A DNA stretch of 59,483 bases. Origin: JAYKJB01 sp035284745 [NCBI: Candidatus Sericytochromatia bacterium] (lineage in GTDB: Bacteria > Cyanobacteriota > Sericytochromatia > S15B-MN24). The notes beneath the pieces were generated by a model that was not told where the DNA came from, made no database searches, and saw only the letters and a list, made by a program, of their open reading frames with translations. How positions within the stretch are numbered: position 1 is the first letter of the stretch; each line of letters starts with the position of its first letter. Of the stretch, positions 43,211-52,444 are shown one piece after another. The DNA lies in the NCBI GenBank assembly GCA_035284745.1, contig JAYKIL010000005.1, positions 1 through 59,483 of the forward strand, written 5' to 3'. A program made the position numbers and the translations under genes.

Positions 43211-43633
43211 TCAGGCGACGGCGGACAGCTTCGCCTGTAGACGAAGCAAGACCTCAAGCTGAGGTTCCCGGAGAATTTCCTCTGCGATGAGCAGCTCGCC
43301 CAAGGGTTTTCCTGTGGACTTTTGAAGGCGCAGGGCCAAGGCCACCTGGGTGGGGGTTAATAACGCATTTTCAATCAGCAGGTGACCCAAGGGCTTCTTC
43401 CGTGAAGGCGCCGTGGCGAGTTTCCTTTGGAGGCGTAAACAGGGGGCAAGTTCGGCAGGCGTGCACATCCCCAAGGCGATGACCACCTGTCCAAAGGGGA
43501 CGGGGTGACCGGTTTCGCGGTGCTCTTGCCATAATTCCAACGCTTGGGCGTACTGAGAGGGGTCTATCACGCCTTCGCGCAACATGATCGTGCCGAGCAA
43601 TGGTTTGCGTGAAGCAACAGCAGATTGCGACAT
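43211..43633 (-). CDS. Stand-alone MshEN-like repeat protein A
   Basis: 140 residues from ATG 43633, with GGGGAG about nine bases upstream; a longer frame to 43699 has no support. Four repeats at about 11-36, 46-69, 81-104 and 110-133 (for example PLGELLIAEEILREPQLEVL). In c-di-GMP-binding MshEN domains the motif starts RLG; here the arginine position is Pro in most repeats. It is paralogous to the gene at 42659, in the same orientation 135 bases apart, so a local duplication is likely. It is distant from pilB, whose N-terminus has the same repeat type. Confidence 0.65.
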   Translation of the reverse strand: MSQSAVASRKPLLGTIMLREGVIDPSQYAQALELWQEHRETGHPVPFGQVVIALGMCTPAELAPCLRLQRKLATAPSRKKPLGHLLIENALLTPTQVALALRLQKSTGKPLGELLIAEEILREPQLEVLLRLQAKLSAVA

Positions 43634-43804
43634 ACGTGGAATCTCCCCATCACGAATGGGCACTTGGAACCACTTTGATTGTCGGGGCCCGTGGCGCACG
43701 GCTGGCGATCTTTAATGCAAGCTTCGAGCTTTCTTAATGTGACGAAACAGGATGTGGAACCGATGTGGAACCCACAGGTCTGACGCCTTTAAGCGGGAGG
43801 ACCG

Positions 43805-44809
43805 ATGCCAATGCGAATAAACTTGCGATTCTGGAGTCGCCCGACTTCACTGGCCGCAGGACAGCCAAAGCCCCCTGTACCCCCCCCCGTGCCCTCGACG
43901 CCGGGCATGGCGCCTGATCAGCGGGTCCCCTCGCAGGAGGCACCCGGTTTGCCTTCTGTGGTGACCGATGCGCGTTTGGAGGCAGCTCTTTTGGCCTCTG
44001 CACGGCGCCACGGTTTGAAAGATGCGGGCATCGTGTTACTTGATCTCAATGGCCGGCGTGTGGCGGCGATGAATGGCGATAAAGCTTTCTCTGCGGCCAG
44101 TGTGATCAAACTGCCTCTGATGGCGGCTGTCATGCAGGGCGTAGAGGCTGGCACACTCAGTTTGGATCAGTTGGTCACCATCAAGGCGCAGAACCAGACA
44201 GGAACCTGGTTGCCTGAGGGGGATCGCCGACCGTTGTTGCGCCCTGGAATGAAAGTGCCGATCGCTCGCCTGCTCGAGTTGATGATCAGTCGCAGCGATA
44301 ATGTCGCGACCAATAACTTGATGGATTTGGTGTCCCGTGAAGACTTAGCAAAAGGCTTTGCTGATTTCGGTGCCCCGAATACCCGCTTGGTAAGAAAGTT
44401 AAGTGCGGGTCGCACCGTATCTGATCCTGACTACCAAGGCGGTCGTAATGAGACCACTGCGCGTGATATGCAAGCCCTGATGGAGCGCTTGAGCGAAGAG
44501 AAATTGGTTTCGCCTGATGCGAGTGCAAGAATGAAGACTTGGTTAGGTCTGCAATGGGATCGCGATAAGTTGCCGAGTGGCTTGCCCAAAGGCGTCAAAG
44601 TGTATAGCAAGACGGGCGAAACGTCGAAGGTGACTCATGATGTGATGCTGGCTGAATCTGATTCACAGCGCTACATTTTGGTCGTTTTGACGGCTTTGCC
44701 GCCGGGAGGGAATACTTGGCGGCGGATGGGGGCTTTTTCTCGTGATATGTGGAACGCCCTAGAACCTGCGAAGAGCCCGCCTCAGGCGACGCCTTCGTCT
44801 GGAGGGTGA
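43805..44809 (+). CDS. Class A beta-lactamase-fold serine hydrolase, no signal peptide
   Basis: 334 residues. Active-site motifs are S99-V-I-K102, S164-D-N166 and K269-T-G271, in class A order. The ExxLN general-base motif is not seen between the SDN and NETTARDM segments, so a true beta-lactamase is doubtful; a PBP-like hydrolase is as likely. The N-terminus (MPMRINLRFWSRPTS) is not a signal peptide and is followed by a proline-rich stretch (20-50). The ATG at 43805 or 43811 is fixed by GGGAGG just upstream. The 3' end overlaps the convergent RND gene by 28 bases. Confidence 0.8.
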   Translation: MPMRINLRFWSRPTSLAAGQPKPPVPPPVPSTPGMAPDQRVPSQEAPGLPSVVTDARLEAALLASARRHGLKDAGIVLLDLNGRRVAAMNGDKAFSAASVIKLPLMAAVMQGVEAGTLSLDQLVTIKAQNQTGTWLPEGDRRPLLRPGMKVPIARLLELMISRSDNVATNNLMDLVSREDLAKGFADFGAPNTRLVRKLSAGRTVSDPDYQGGRNETTARDMQALMERLSEEKLVSPDASARMKTWLGLQWDRDKLPSGLPKGVKVYSKTGETSKVTHDVMLAESDSQRYILVVLTALPPGGNTWRRMGAFSRDMWNALEPAKSPPQATPSSGG

Positions 44810-47800
44810 GGCTCTGGCTCTGTCACCTCCTTGAATGGGCTCAGTCGTCTCCAAATGTTCCACATGCCGACTTGAACGTCGTCGATTATCGTGAAAACCG
44901 CCGGAATCACAATGAGCGTGAAGGCGGTCGAGGTGATCAAACCTCCGATGACGGCCACCGCCATCGGAGACAAAACCTCGGTCCCCGTACCGATTTCAAG
45001 GGCAATAGGCAACATGCCTGCAATCATCGCAATGGTGGTCATAAGAATCGGGCGCAGGCGATCACGCCCTGCTTGCAACAGGGCATCTTTTCTGTCGGCA
45101 CCCTTTTGCCGCGCCATCAATGCGTATTCAACGAGCAGAATTGAGTTTTTGGTGACCAACCCCATCAGCATGATGACGCCAATGAGGGCGTAAAGCCCTA
45201 ACTCTTTACCAAAAACGAGCAACCCTGCCAAAGCCCCCCCAAACGACAAGGGCAACGCCATCATGATGGTGAGCGGTTGTAAAAAGCCACCAAAGAGCAG
45301 GATGAGAACCACATAAATAAACATAATGCCAGCGCCCAGTGCCAGCACGGTCTCCGTAAAGATGTCGATCATGATCTTGGAGTCCCCGACCGTGCCTTGG
45401 TTGATTCCCGCAGGAAGGTTCTGGAGGGTCGGCAGTCTCTGAATTTTTGCCAACGCATCCCCTAAGTTGCCTTGTGTGAGGTTGGCCGTGAAAGTAATTT
45501 GGCGGGCCCGATCATAGCGGTCGATTTGTACCGGGCCTGTACCAAACGAAATATCGGCCACCGTACGGAGAGGAATGGGGCCATAGCGACCTACAATCAG
45601 GAGGTCTCCGATGGACGACAAATTGCCCCGGGCCTCTGATTGCAGTTGCACCCGAATATTGACCTGTCTGTTTCCGGCATTGAACTTCGCGAGATTAAAA
45701 TCGACGTCGCCCTGCGTGCCTAAACGCACCGTGCGACCTATGTCGGCGACGCTGACGCCTTGTTCGGCAGCCTCGATGAGGCGGGGACGAATCTGCACTT
45801 CGGGGCGTAATTCTGCCGTGCTGCTGGTGACGTCTCGCAATTCTGGCAAGGCTCGCATTTCACGCAGCAATTGTTCGCCCACCCGCTCCAACTGGAGACC
45901 GTTTGCCCCACGCAGCAAGATGTTCACCGGTTTGGCCGAACCAGTGGCACCAAATTGTGCAAATGCCACCCGGGCCCCCGGGATTCGTGTCAACGCATCG
46001 CGCAGGCTGTTTTGAAAATCGTCTAAACTGACACTGCGCTCTGCGCGCGGTGTCAGCACCACATTGACACTGGCTCGCGTCACGCTGGTGCCCGTTTGCA
46101 CGAGCGAACCGCCCGCCGAGTTACTGGCCGTTCCAACGGTTGAAAATAGCAATTTTGATTCAGGGCGGGATGATAACAGGGCTTCCACCTGCTTCACGAC
46201 ACTTTCCGTGTCGTCGATGGTGGCACCGGACGGCAGGGAAATTTGAACGGTGGCCTGCCCAATGTCTCCCAAGGTGATAAAACCTTTGGGCAAGATGGGA
46301 ATCAACGCGAGGGAAGCGAAAAACACCAACGTGGCGCCTCCGAGGGTTTTCCAACGGTGGGCCAGGGCCCAATCTAACGCACGCAAGTAGTGTTTGCGAT
46401 ATGTGGAGCGATCCTCCGCGTGCACCAGGGTTCGCGGCAGCAAGTAAGCCGCGAGCATCGGGGTGAGTGTTCGTGCCACCAGCAGGGAAAACAAGACCGC
46501 CACCGCCACCGTGACGCCGAACGAGCGGAAAAACATCCCCGGTATGCCCCCCATGAACCCGACGGGGATAAATACCGCCACAATCGTCATGGTCGTGGCA
46601 ACGATGGCAAGACCGATTTCGTCGGTCGCTTCGAGGGCGGCTTTCATGGGCGATTTCCCCATCCCAATGTGCCGGTAAATGTTTTCCAGATCCACGATGG
46701 CGTCGTCGACCAAAATGCCGACCACGAGCGTGAGAGCGAGCGTGGTCATCCCATTCAGCGTGTAGCCGAGCATCTTCATGACCCAGAAGGTGGCAATGAC
46801 TGACAAGGGAATGGCGAGGGCGGATATCAACACAGCGGGCCCATTTCGCAGGAAAATAAAGATGACGATCACCGCCAAGGCAGCCCCCATATACAGGGCA
46901 TCCATCGTTGCGGTGTGGGCATCTCGGGTGAAGTCTGCCAGGGTGCTGACCAATTCAACTTTGACGTCGGCCGGCAAGGTTTTTGCCAGGTCGTGAACCG
47001 CTTCGCGTGTTGCGGCTTCTGTCTGTACCAGGGCAGAGCTTTGCGAGCGCACCACCGAGAAGGCCACACAAGGTCGCCCATTCAAGAAGGCTTTCTGGCG
47101 TACTTCTGCGTATCCGTCCTCCACGTGACCCAGGGTGGCGAGTGGGACGGTTTGACCATTTTCCATCCGAATGGGGAAATTTCGCAGCGCCTCGACGGAG
47201 GGGGCCGACCCCAGCGTACGAATCGATTGTTCTTGCCCTCCGGCTTCTGCGCGACCGCCTGGCAAATTCACGTTCAGTTGACGCAACTGGGCGTTCACGC
47301 CTTCAACATTCAACCCCAAGGCCCTGAGACGTGCGGGGTCCAGTTCGACTCGCACCTCTCGCGTGAGGCCTCCGGAGCGCTTCACTTGGGCCACTCCGGG
47401 TACCGTTAACAAGGCACGCGTGATGTCTTCATCAATGAGCCGTGACAAGTCAGCCACACTGCGCCTTTCCGAGGCGACCGTGTAGGTAATAAACGGTTCT
47501 CCACTAAAATTGGGTTGGGTGATCGAGGGCTCGTTGATGTCCCCTGGCAACGTTTGACGCACCTTGGCAACAGCATCTCGAACATCGTTGAGGGCTTTGT
47601 CGGTTTGAGTTCCAATTTTGAACTCGCACGAGGTCAGGCTCAGGCCCTCAGAAATCGTGGAGGTGATGTGATCGAGTCCGGTAATTCCGACCAACGCGTC
47701 TTCAACTTTGCGCGTGACTTCGGTCTCTAATTCGGCCGGTGATGCGCCTGCCTGGGTGATGCTGACCACCACCAAAGGAAAATCGACGTCCGGGTTGTCA

Positions 47801-47904
47801 TTGATCCCGAGTTTTAGATAACTGCTGAGACCGAGCAGTGTAAGGACCAAGAAAAGCAGGATGACGGGAATGGGGCGCTTGATGGCCCAAGCAGAAATAT
47901 TCAT
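44782..47904 (-). CDS. RND efflux transporter (HAE1/AcrB-like)
   Basis: 1040 residues with the RND layout: TM1 (IPVILLFLVLTLLGLSSYL), a large periplasmic loop, the TM4 proton-relay pair in GILVDDAIVDLENIY, and repeated second-half helices (MLMGLVTKNSILLVEYALM). It exports drugs or other amphiphiles by proton antiport with the adaptor gene just upstream. No outer-membrane TolC-type gene is nearby. It starts 42 bases after the adaptor stop, so they form one operon under the promoter at 49293-49321. Confidence 0.93.
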   Translation of the reverse strand: MNISAWAIKRPIPVILLFLVLTLLGLSSYLKLGINDNPDVDFPLVVVSITQAGASPAELETEVTRKVEDALVGITGLDHITSTISEGLSLTSCEFKIGTQTDKALNDVRDAVAKVRQTLPGDINEPSITQPNFSGEPFITYTVASERRSVADLSRLIDEDITRALLTVPGVAQVKRSGGLTREVRVELDPARLRALGLNVEGVNAQLRQLNVNLPGGRAEAGGQEQSIRTLGSAPSVEALRNFPIRMENGQTVPLATLGHVEDGYAEVRQKAFLNGRPCVAFSVVRSQSSALVQTEAATREAVHDLAKTLPADVKVELVSTLADFTRDAHTATMDALYMGAALAVIVIFIFLRNGPAVLISALAIPLSVIATFWVMKMLGYTLNGMTTLALTLVVGILVDDAIVDLENIYRHIGMGKSPMKAALEATDEIGLAIVATTMTIVAVFIPVGFMGGIPGMFFRSFGVTVAVAVLFSLLVARTLTPMLAAYLLPRTLVHAEDRSTYRKHYLRALDWALAHRWKTLGGATLVFFASLALIPILPKGFITLGDIGQATVQISLPSGATIDDTESVVKQVEALLSSRPESKLLFSTVGTASNSAGGSLVQTGTSVTRASVNVVLTPRAERSVSLDDFQNSLRDALTRIPGARVAFAQFGATGSAKPVNILLRGANGLQLERVGEQLLREMRALPELRDVTSSTAELRPEVQIRPRLIEAAEQGVSVADIGRTVRLGTQGDVDFNLAKFNAGNRQVNIRVQLQSEARGNLSSIGDLLIVGRYGPIPLRTVADISFGTGPVQIDRYDRARQITFTANLTQGNLGDALAKIQRLPTLQNLPAGINQGTVGDSKIMIDIFTETVLALGAGIMFIYVVLILLFGGFLQPLTIMMALPLSFGGALAGLLVFGKELGLYALIGVIMLMGLVTKNSILLVEYALMARQKGADRKDALLQAGRDRLRPILMTTIAMIAGMLPIALEIGTGTEVLSPMAVAVIGGLITSTAFTLIVIPAVFTIIDDVQVGMWNIWRRLSPFKEVTEPEPHPPDEGVA

Positions 47905-47946
47905 GCCAGGTTCCTGCGGTGAGGAGGATCAAGGGGCAGCGGGGCG

Positions 47947-49230
47947 TTAATCGCGAGGACGCGGCTTTGCGCGTTCTGAAGGGCCAGGGATTTGGCCCTT
48001 GCTCGGTGCAACGTCAACTTTGTCTCCATCTTTAAGAAAGCCGACTCCCGAGGTGATGATTTGGTCGCCCGCTTTGAGGCCTTCGGTAATTCCCACCCAA
48101 CCGTCGGCGCGCACACTGGGCGTTACGGCGCGCGCGCGGGCGATGTGATCGTCCAGAATGAAGACTTCACTGCCCGATTCCTTGGTGACGATCGCGGATG
48201 CGGGCACGGCCAGGGTTTGGATTTTTCCAAGCGCGATGCGAGCACGAACAAACATCCCAACGCGTAAGCCTGAATTCTCTGGAATATCAAGCCGTATGGT
48301 CGCTTGTCGGCTGCTGGGGTCAAGCGCAGGGCTGATCTCCCGCACAACGCCCGCCGTCTTGAGGTCGGGACGCGCGTCAGAGCTTACTTCCGCGTCAAGC
48401 CCCGTTTTTAGGGAGGTCAGGTCTGATTCGGGCACCAAGGCTTCAACTTCAAGCCGTCCCTGGCGCACCACCTGAAACATCGCTCGGCCAACCGACGAGA
48501 CATCGCCCAAGGCCACGTCTTTTTTGATGACGCGACCAGCATCCGGCGCGCGGACCCGGGTTTGGTCCAGCATCGCCTCCATCTGGGCCAAGGTGGCCCG
48601 CGCTTCAGCGGCCTGCGCTTCAGCAATGATGAGGTCCTCACGACGAGAGCCTTCTTTGGCGAGCGACCAACGGGCAAAAGCTTGGGTGGCCGCGGCACGC
48701 GCTGCTTGGGCGCCCGTTTCGCGGGTGACTAACTCCAGGGGTGTCACGGCTCCCTCTGCTGCTAGCAACTGGGTGCGTTGAAAAAAGTCTTCAGCCTGTT
48801 TTGCCATCGCATCTGCCTGGGTGTATGCAGCCTGCGCTGCCTGCAGGTCTTGGGTACGACTGGGGTGACGCATTTTTTCAAGTTGTGCCGCCGCGACCGT
48901 CGCGCGCGCCCGCGCCGCAGCGGTCTGCGCCGCCAAAGTCGCATCATCCAATTGGGCTAAAATTTGTCCTTTTTTCACCCGTTGTCCTTCTTGCGCGAGG
49001 ACGGCCATCACCCGGAGGCCGTTGGCTGCAGGGCCCACAGTCATGGGCTCCCAGGCGTCCACCGAACCCGTCACCTCGAGGCGTTGCGGCAAATGTTGCA
49101 ACGCGACGGTCTGCGCGTCCACGGTGAGAACGGCTGGCGCTTCCACGGGTTTGGGAGGCTCTTTTTTACACGCCGCCATTGATATTCCAAGCGCGGCAAT
49201 CAGGGCAAAAGAGAGGCTGCGAGCACGCAT
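47947..49230 (-). CDS. RND periplasmic adaptor (membrane fusion) lipoprotein
   Basis: 427 residues. Lipobox ISMAACKK (C21). Lipoyl-like halves flank a long alpha-hairpin: MAVLAQEGQRVKKGQILAQL before and VRAPDAGRVIKKDVALGD after, with the coiled-coil at about 95-220, then the beta-barrel and membrane-proximal domains. It bridges the RND pump to an outer-membrane channel. First gene of the pump operon. Confidence 0.92.
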   Translation of the reverse strand: MRARSLSFALIAALGISMAACKKEPPKPVEAPAVLTVDAQTVALQHLPQRLEVTGSVDAWEPMTVGPAANGLRVMAVLAQEGQRVKKGQILAQLDDATLAAQTAAARARATVAAAQLEKMRHPSRTQDLQAAQAAYTQADAMAKQAEDFFQRTQLLAAEGAVTPLELVTRETGAQAARAAATQAFARWSLAKEGSRREDLIIAEAQAAEARATLAQMEAMLDQTRVRAPDAGRVIKKDVALGDVSSVGRAMFQVVRQGRLEVEALVPESDLTSLKTGLDAEVSSDARPDLKTAGVVREISPALDPSSRQATIRLDIPENSGLRVGMFVRARIALGKIQTLAVPASAIVTKESGSEVFILDDHIARARAVTPSVRADGWVGITEGLKAGDQIITSGVGFLKDGDKVDVAPSKGQIPGPSERAKPRPRD

Positions 49231-49292
49231 AACAGGAAGAAACCCTCAGGCGATGAACAGACGGGTGTTTTTAGACTCTGTACCGCCGATGT

Positions 49293-49321
49293 ATTGTGCC
49301 TAAAATATTTTGATGCGTCAA
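49293..49321 (-). promoter_or_regulatory. Sigma-70 promoter of the RND operon
   Basis: On the minus strand TTGACG (49316-49321) and CACAAT (49293-49298) are separated by exactly 17 bases. They give five and four of six matches to consensus. The start codon at 49230 lies about 60 bases downstream. Confidence 0.6.
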
Positions 49322-49327
49322 ATATTT
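49302..49327. promoter_or_regulatory. Inverted repeat overlapping the RND promoter
   Basis: Arms at 49302-49313 and 49318-49327 are complementary over ten pairs with one bulged T, around a TGCG centre. They cover the -35 hexamer and most of the spacer, the position where TetR- or MarR-type repressors of efflux pumps bind. No regulator gene is adjacent. Confidence 0.5.
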
Positions 49328-49380
49328 GTGCAACGGAATGCAGCCCGCATTTCTTCGGGTTCGTTTTGTCGCCACGGCCT

Positions 49381-50178
49381 CTATCGGGCGGATACGCGCA
49401 CCCAAACGTCTTCGACTTGATCGTGTGCGGGTCCACCCGGCCACGGAGCATAACGCCACGCACGGACGGCATCGATGGCCGCCTGGTCGATTTCACCGCG
49501 CCCACTGCTGCGCAATACCGAGGCCCGGGCTACGTGGCCGATCGGGCTGACCCAAATACGCAAACCGACATCCGCGCTGACGTAATCCTCGAACGCAGCA
49601 GAGGGCACCACGGGTTCGACCCGGCGAAGCAGAGGTCTGCCTGCGAGCCCCTGGGTTCGCCAATCTTCGGGCCGCTCATACCCCTGCCAGGCAGGAACAT
49701 CGTCCGAAAATCGGGCGTGATCACGCGGCGTCCAACGAATGATGCGTTCGTGGCCCAAGCGGATGTGACCCGCTGCGTCTATGTGCTGAACCACACCCTC
49801 CCAGATCAGGTGATCACCGGGAGCAAGCCCATAACTTTCACTCAGATATGCGGTCCAACTCGTTCCGGGAATGTCGCTGCGCGCCGAAACGTGCACGATA
49901 ATCACATCCGACTTGGTGGGATGTGCACTGGCTTCCAGCACCCATCCCTGGCGTCGCACCCGATGACCCTTGTAACTCCTGTTCAAATGCTTCAGCAGGC
50001 CTTGAAAGGCCGAATCGCGCATCGAGATGCTGGCTGTTTGGATTTTACGGTGTAAGGCTTCTTCTTTGAGCAATGCCTTTGCGCGCGCAGCATCTGCGGG
50101 AACGACGAAGGCGTTCCAAACACAGGCCCCGAGCACGAGGCGGCGGATCAGAAAATTGGAAGTGTTTCTCGTGATCAA
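49381..50178 (-). CDS. Exported TonB C-terminal domain protein
   Basis: 265 residues from TTG 50178, with AAGG eight bases upstream. The N-terminus looks like a cleavable signal (LIRRLVLGACVWNAFVVPADA, then ARAK). The middle 150 residues match nothing I recognise. The last 70 residues are a TonB_C domain (VGLRIWVSPIGHVARASVLR, AAIDAVRAWRYAPW). Classical TonB keeps an uncleaved anchor and a Pro-rich spacer; both are missing here, and exbB/exbD are not in the window. It could be a periplasmic partner rather than an energy transducer. Confidence 0.65.
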   Translation of the reverse strand: MITRNTSNFLIRRLVLGACVWNAFVVPADAARAKALLKEEALHRKIQTASISMRDSAFQGLLKHLNRSYKGHRVRRQGWVLEASAHPTKSDVIIVHVSARSDIPGTSWTAYLSESYGLAPGDHLIWEGVVQHIDAAGHIRLGHERIIRWTPRDHARFSDDVPAWQGYERPEDWRTQGLAGRPLLRRVEPVVPSAAFEDYVSADVGLRIWVSPIGHVARASVLRSSGRGEIDQAAIDAVRAWRYAPWPGGPAHDQVEDVWVRVSAR

Positions 50179-50330
50179 AGGAGAGGGCCTTCACATCGCG
50201 CGTGAACACGCCGGACCGTGATCCCATCATACCCAGAACCGTTTGGTTGCTCAGTGACGCGGGGCGGGTTGAATCAGTAGCCCCGCATGGGGACACGCTT
50301 GATGCCCCGCGCTGCGTTTAATGTGGAAAC

Positions 50331-50888
50331 TCAAGAACCTGCAGCCGCCGCCGACGACCGCTCGAAAGGAAGCCTGGTCGAGACAGGTCTCTGCGGAAAG
50401 CGACCGAAATTGCTTTCAATTTGTAACCACAAGGGTTCGCCGGCGAGCAATCCAAGGACTTGGCGACTGAAAGCGAATTCGTTAATTTTTTCCGTTCTCG
50501 CGCTGCGAAGGCCCCGCATGGGCAGCGGCCGGCCCGCCTGAGTAAATTCAATGCATTGACCGTTCTCGAGTTTCATTCGGGCGGCCAACGCGCCGGGCTG
50601 TTTACCATTTCCCTGTCGCCAAATGGTGACAGTCAGGTCTGGAAGCGCCCGATTGAGCTGTAAACCTAAAAACAATTCAGTGGCATTCCATCCGAAAAAC
50701 AGTGCTTCAACGCCCGTGGCGGCTTCGTCCGTAGAAAATACAGCGCCTGCTGTCGCCCATTCCGTGCGGCTGATAGCACCATCGATCGCAGGTGTCATGA
50801 ATCCTTCTGGCTGTTTGTGCAGATGGTCGGCCGCCTCCACGGGCGAGACCATCGCGCTGCCGATCAAGGACGCGAAACAAAAAATCAT
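50331..50888 (-). CDS. Small exported protein, CBM9/DOMON-like
   Basis: 185 residues, with GAGGAGGG five bases before ATG 50888. Signal peptide 1-19 (SPVEAAD). The body begins with TPAIDGAISRTEWATAG, the opening strand pattern of family 9 carbohydrate-binding or DOMON-like sandwiches (IDG-x3-EW), followed by FFGWNATELFLGLQLN. No catalytic residues. Ligand unknown. Confidence 0.55.
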   Translation of the reverse strand: MIFCFASLIGSAMVSPVEAADHLHKQPEGFMTPAIDGAISRTEWATAGAVFSTDEAATGVEALFFGWNATELFLGLQLNRALPDLTVTIWRQGNGKQPGALAARMKLENGQCIEFTQAGRPLPMRGLRSARTEKINEFAFSRQVLGLLAGEPLWLQIESNFGRFPQRPVSTRLPFERSSAAAAGS

Positions 50889-51058
50889 GCGGCCCTCCTC
50901 AAGCCCATCAGCACGAACCTCTTGATGCTAACGATGACCCTGTGGCCTGTCGACCCTCGCTGGGTATCGGCTGTGGAAATGTGACGCAGGCACGGGGCTG
51001 GGGTACAAGGTTTAACATAGGGGCCAAGGGATCGGTTTTTTTGAAGGAATTTCCTCTG

Positions 51059-52414
51059 ATGCGCGCGATTTCGTGGGCCGCCGCGGTCGTTCTATTTGCT
51101 GGGGCCACTGCCAACACGCCCCCCGCTTGGGCCTATTACTCGGATGACCACATCTGGGATAGGGAATACCAAAGTGGTTCAGAATGGCGTGTCAAAGAGG
51201 CTGCTCGCCCGCTTCCTTGGGTTGCCAGCAGTGCATGGAACCGCGGGATGCCGGACGCCCCTGCGGGATCGTGGTGGCAAGGTGCAACCCCTGTTGCGCC
51301 AGGGTACGTCGCCGTCTCACCCGAGTGGATTCAGACCTCGAACAGGCCCCAACCATGGGAGCAGATGGCGTGGAATGTTCCGTGGTGGAACCCGCAAGCG
51401 CCTTTAATGACGAACCACAGATATCAACAAGCGGTGTTCGACAGCTCGCAAAATCCCTACTCGAACCAAGGTCTAAATGCCGGGCTCGGTGCGGCTGCAG
51501 CCCACGGTGATGTGCGCCTTGTGCAGGCATTGATGTCGCACGGGGCTGACCACAATGCGCGCGACGGGGAAGGATTTACGGCTTTGACCTGGGCGGCGCA
51601 GTTCGGGCGGTATGAAGTGCTTGAATACCTCTTGGCTCGTCACTCTCACGTGAATGTGGTCGATCGCTGGGGATACACACCATTGATGTGGGCACTCCAG
51701 CAGGGCCACGTGGCCGCCGCTGCCTTGTTATTGAGCCGAGGGGCCAATCCAGCCATCTCGACGCCTTTTGGCATCACGCCACGGGTTCTGGCCACGTATG
51801 CGGCGCAGGGGGTGGCCCGCGGGCTCATCGAAGACGCACTGGCGGGGAAGCCTGTTCGCTTAGAGGCCTATCAGAACGCAGCCCCAACGCCTCAGGGGGC
51901 GGTCCCGAATCCTTCTAATGGGAATACGGCACCGGGTCAATCCGTTTGGGTGGCCGGGGGAGAAAATCCGCAGGCAACCCAGCCCAAGTCTGCGGGTGTA
52001 TTGGAGCCAGAACCGCTCTTGATTCCGAGCGTTTCATCCGCGAAGAACCAATCCTCGGATGGATTGGGGCCTCTGACCCCTCTGCCGATGGCCGGAAGGT
52101 TCAAACGAATGGATGAGGAAGCTGGCTGGCAACGCATCGCGGCCATTGCCGGCTATTTTGGCACTTCGTACCACCGCTTTGTCTTGGAAAAACATCAGCG
52201 AACGCTCGAAAATAAAGGCGTGACGGCGGAAGCGGATCCTGATGAGAGGGTTGGTGTCGCCTTGGGACGTACCTTTGGCAGGGCTCTGCAAACGAGGAAT
52301 CCTGATCAGGCGCGTCTGGCGGTCGAACGCTTGAAACGGGATGTACAATTTCACACGCGCTTCTTGCCTTTCCTGACGGCCTTTGACGAGACCTTGCACG
52401 CGATGGGGCATTGA
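51059..52414 (+). CDS. Exported ankyrin-repeat protein
   Basis: 451 residues from ATG 51059 (AAGGAA nine bases upstream). Signal peptide 1-25 ending PAWA. The next 110 residues are Trp/Pro-rich with no recognised fold. Three or four ankyrin repeats follow at about 140-250 (GLGAAAAHGDVRLVQALMSHGAD, GFTALTWAAQFGRYEVLEYL, GYTPLMWALQQGHVAAAALLL). The C-terminal 150 residues are helical and unassigned. Periplasmic ankyrin proteins exist, but their partners are usually unknown; no toxin or catalase neighbour gives a clue here. Confidence 0.75.
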   Translation: MRAISWAAAVVLFAGATANTPPAWAYYSDDHIWDREYQSGSEWRVKEAARPLPWVASSAWNRGMPDAPAGSWWQGATPVAPGYVAVSPEWIQTSNRPQPWEQMAWNVPWWNPQAPLMTNHRYQQAVFDSSQNPYSNQGLNAGLGAAAAHGDVRLVQALMSHGADHNARDGEGFTALTWAAQFGRYEVLEYLLARHSHVNVVDRWGYTPLMWALQQGHVAAAALLLSRGANPAISTPFGITPRVLATYAAQGVARGLIEDALAGKPVRLEAYQNAAPTPQGAVPNPSNGNTAPGQSVWVAGGENPQATQPKSAGVLEPEPLLIPSVSSAKNQSSDGLGPLTPLPMAGRFKRMDEEAGWQRIAAIAGYFGTSYHRFVLEKHQRTLENKGVTAEADPDERVGVALGRTFGRALQTRNPDQARLAVERLKRDVQFHTRFLPFLTAFDETLHAMGH

Positions 52415-52444
52415 CGTGCGAGGGCTTGAGGGCATGGCGCGTTG

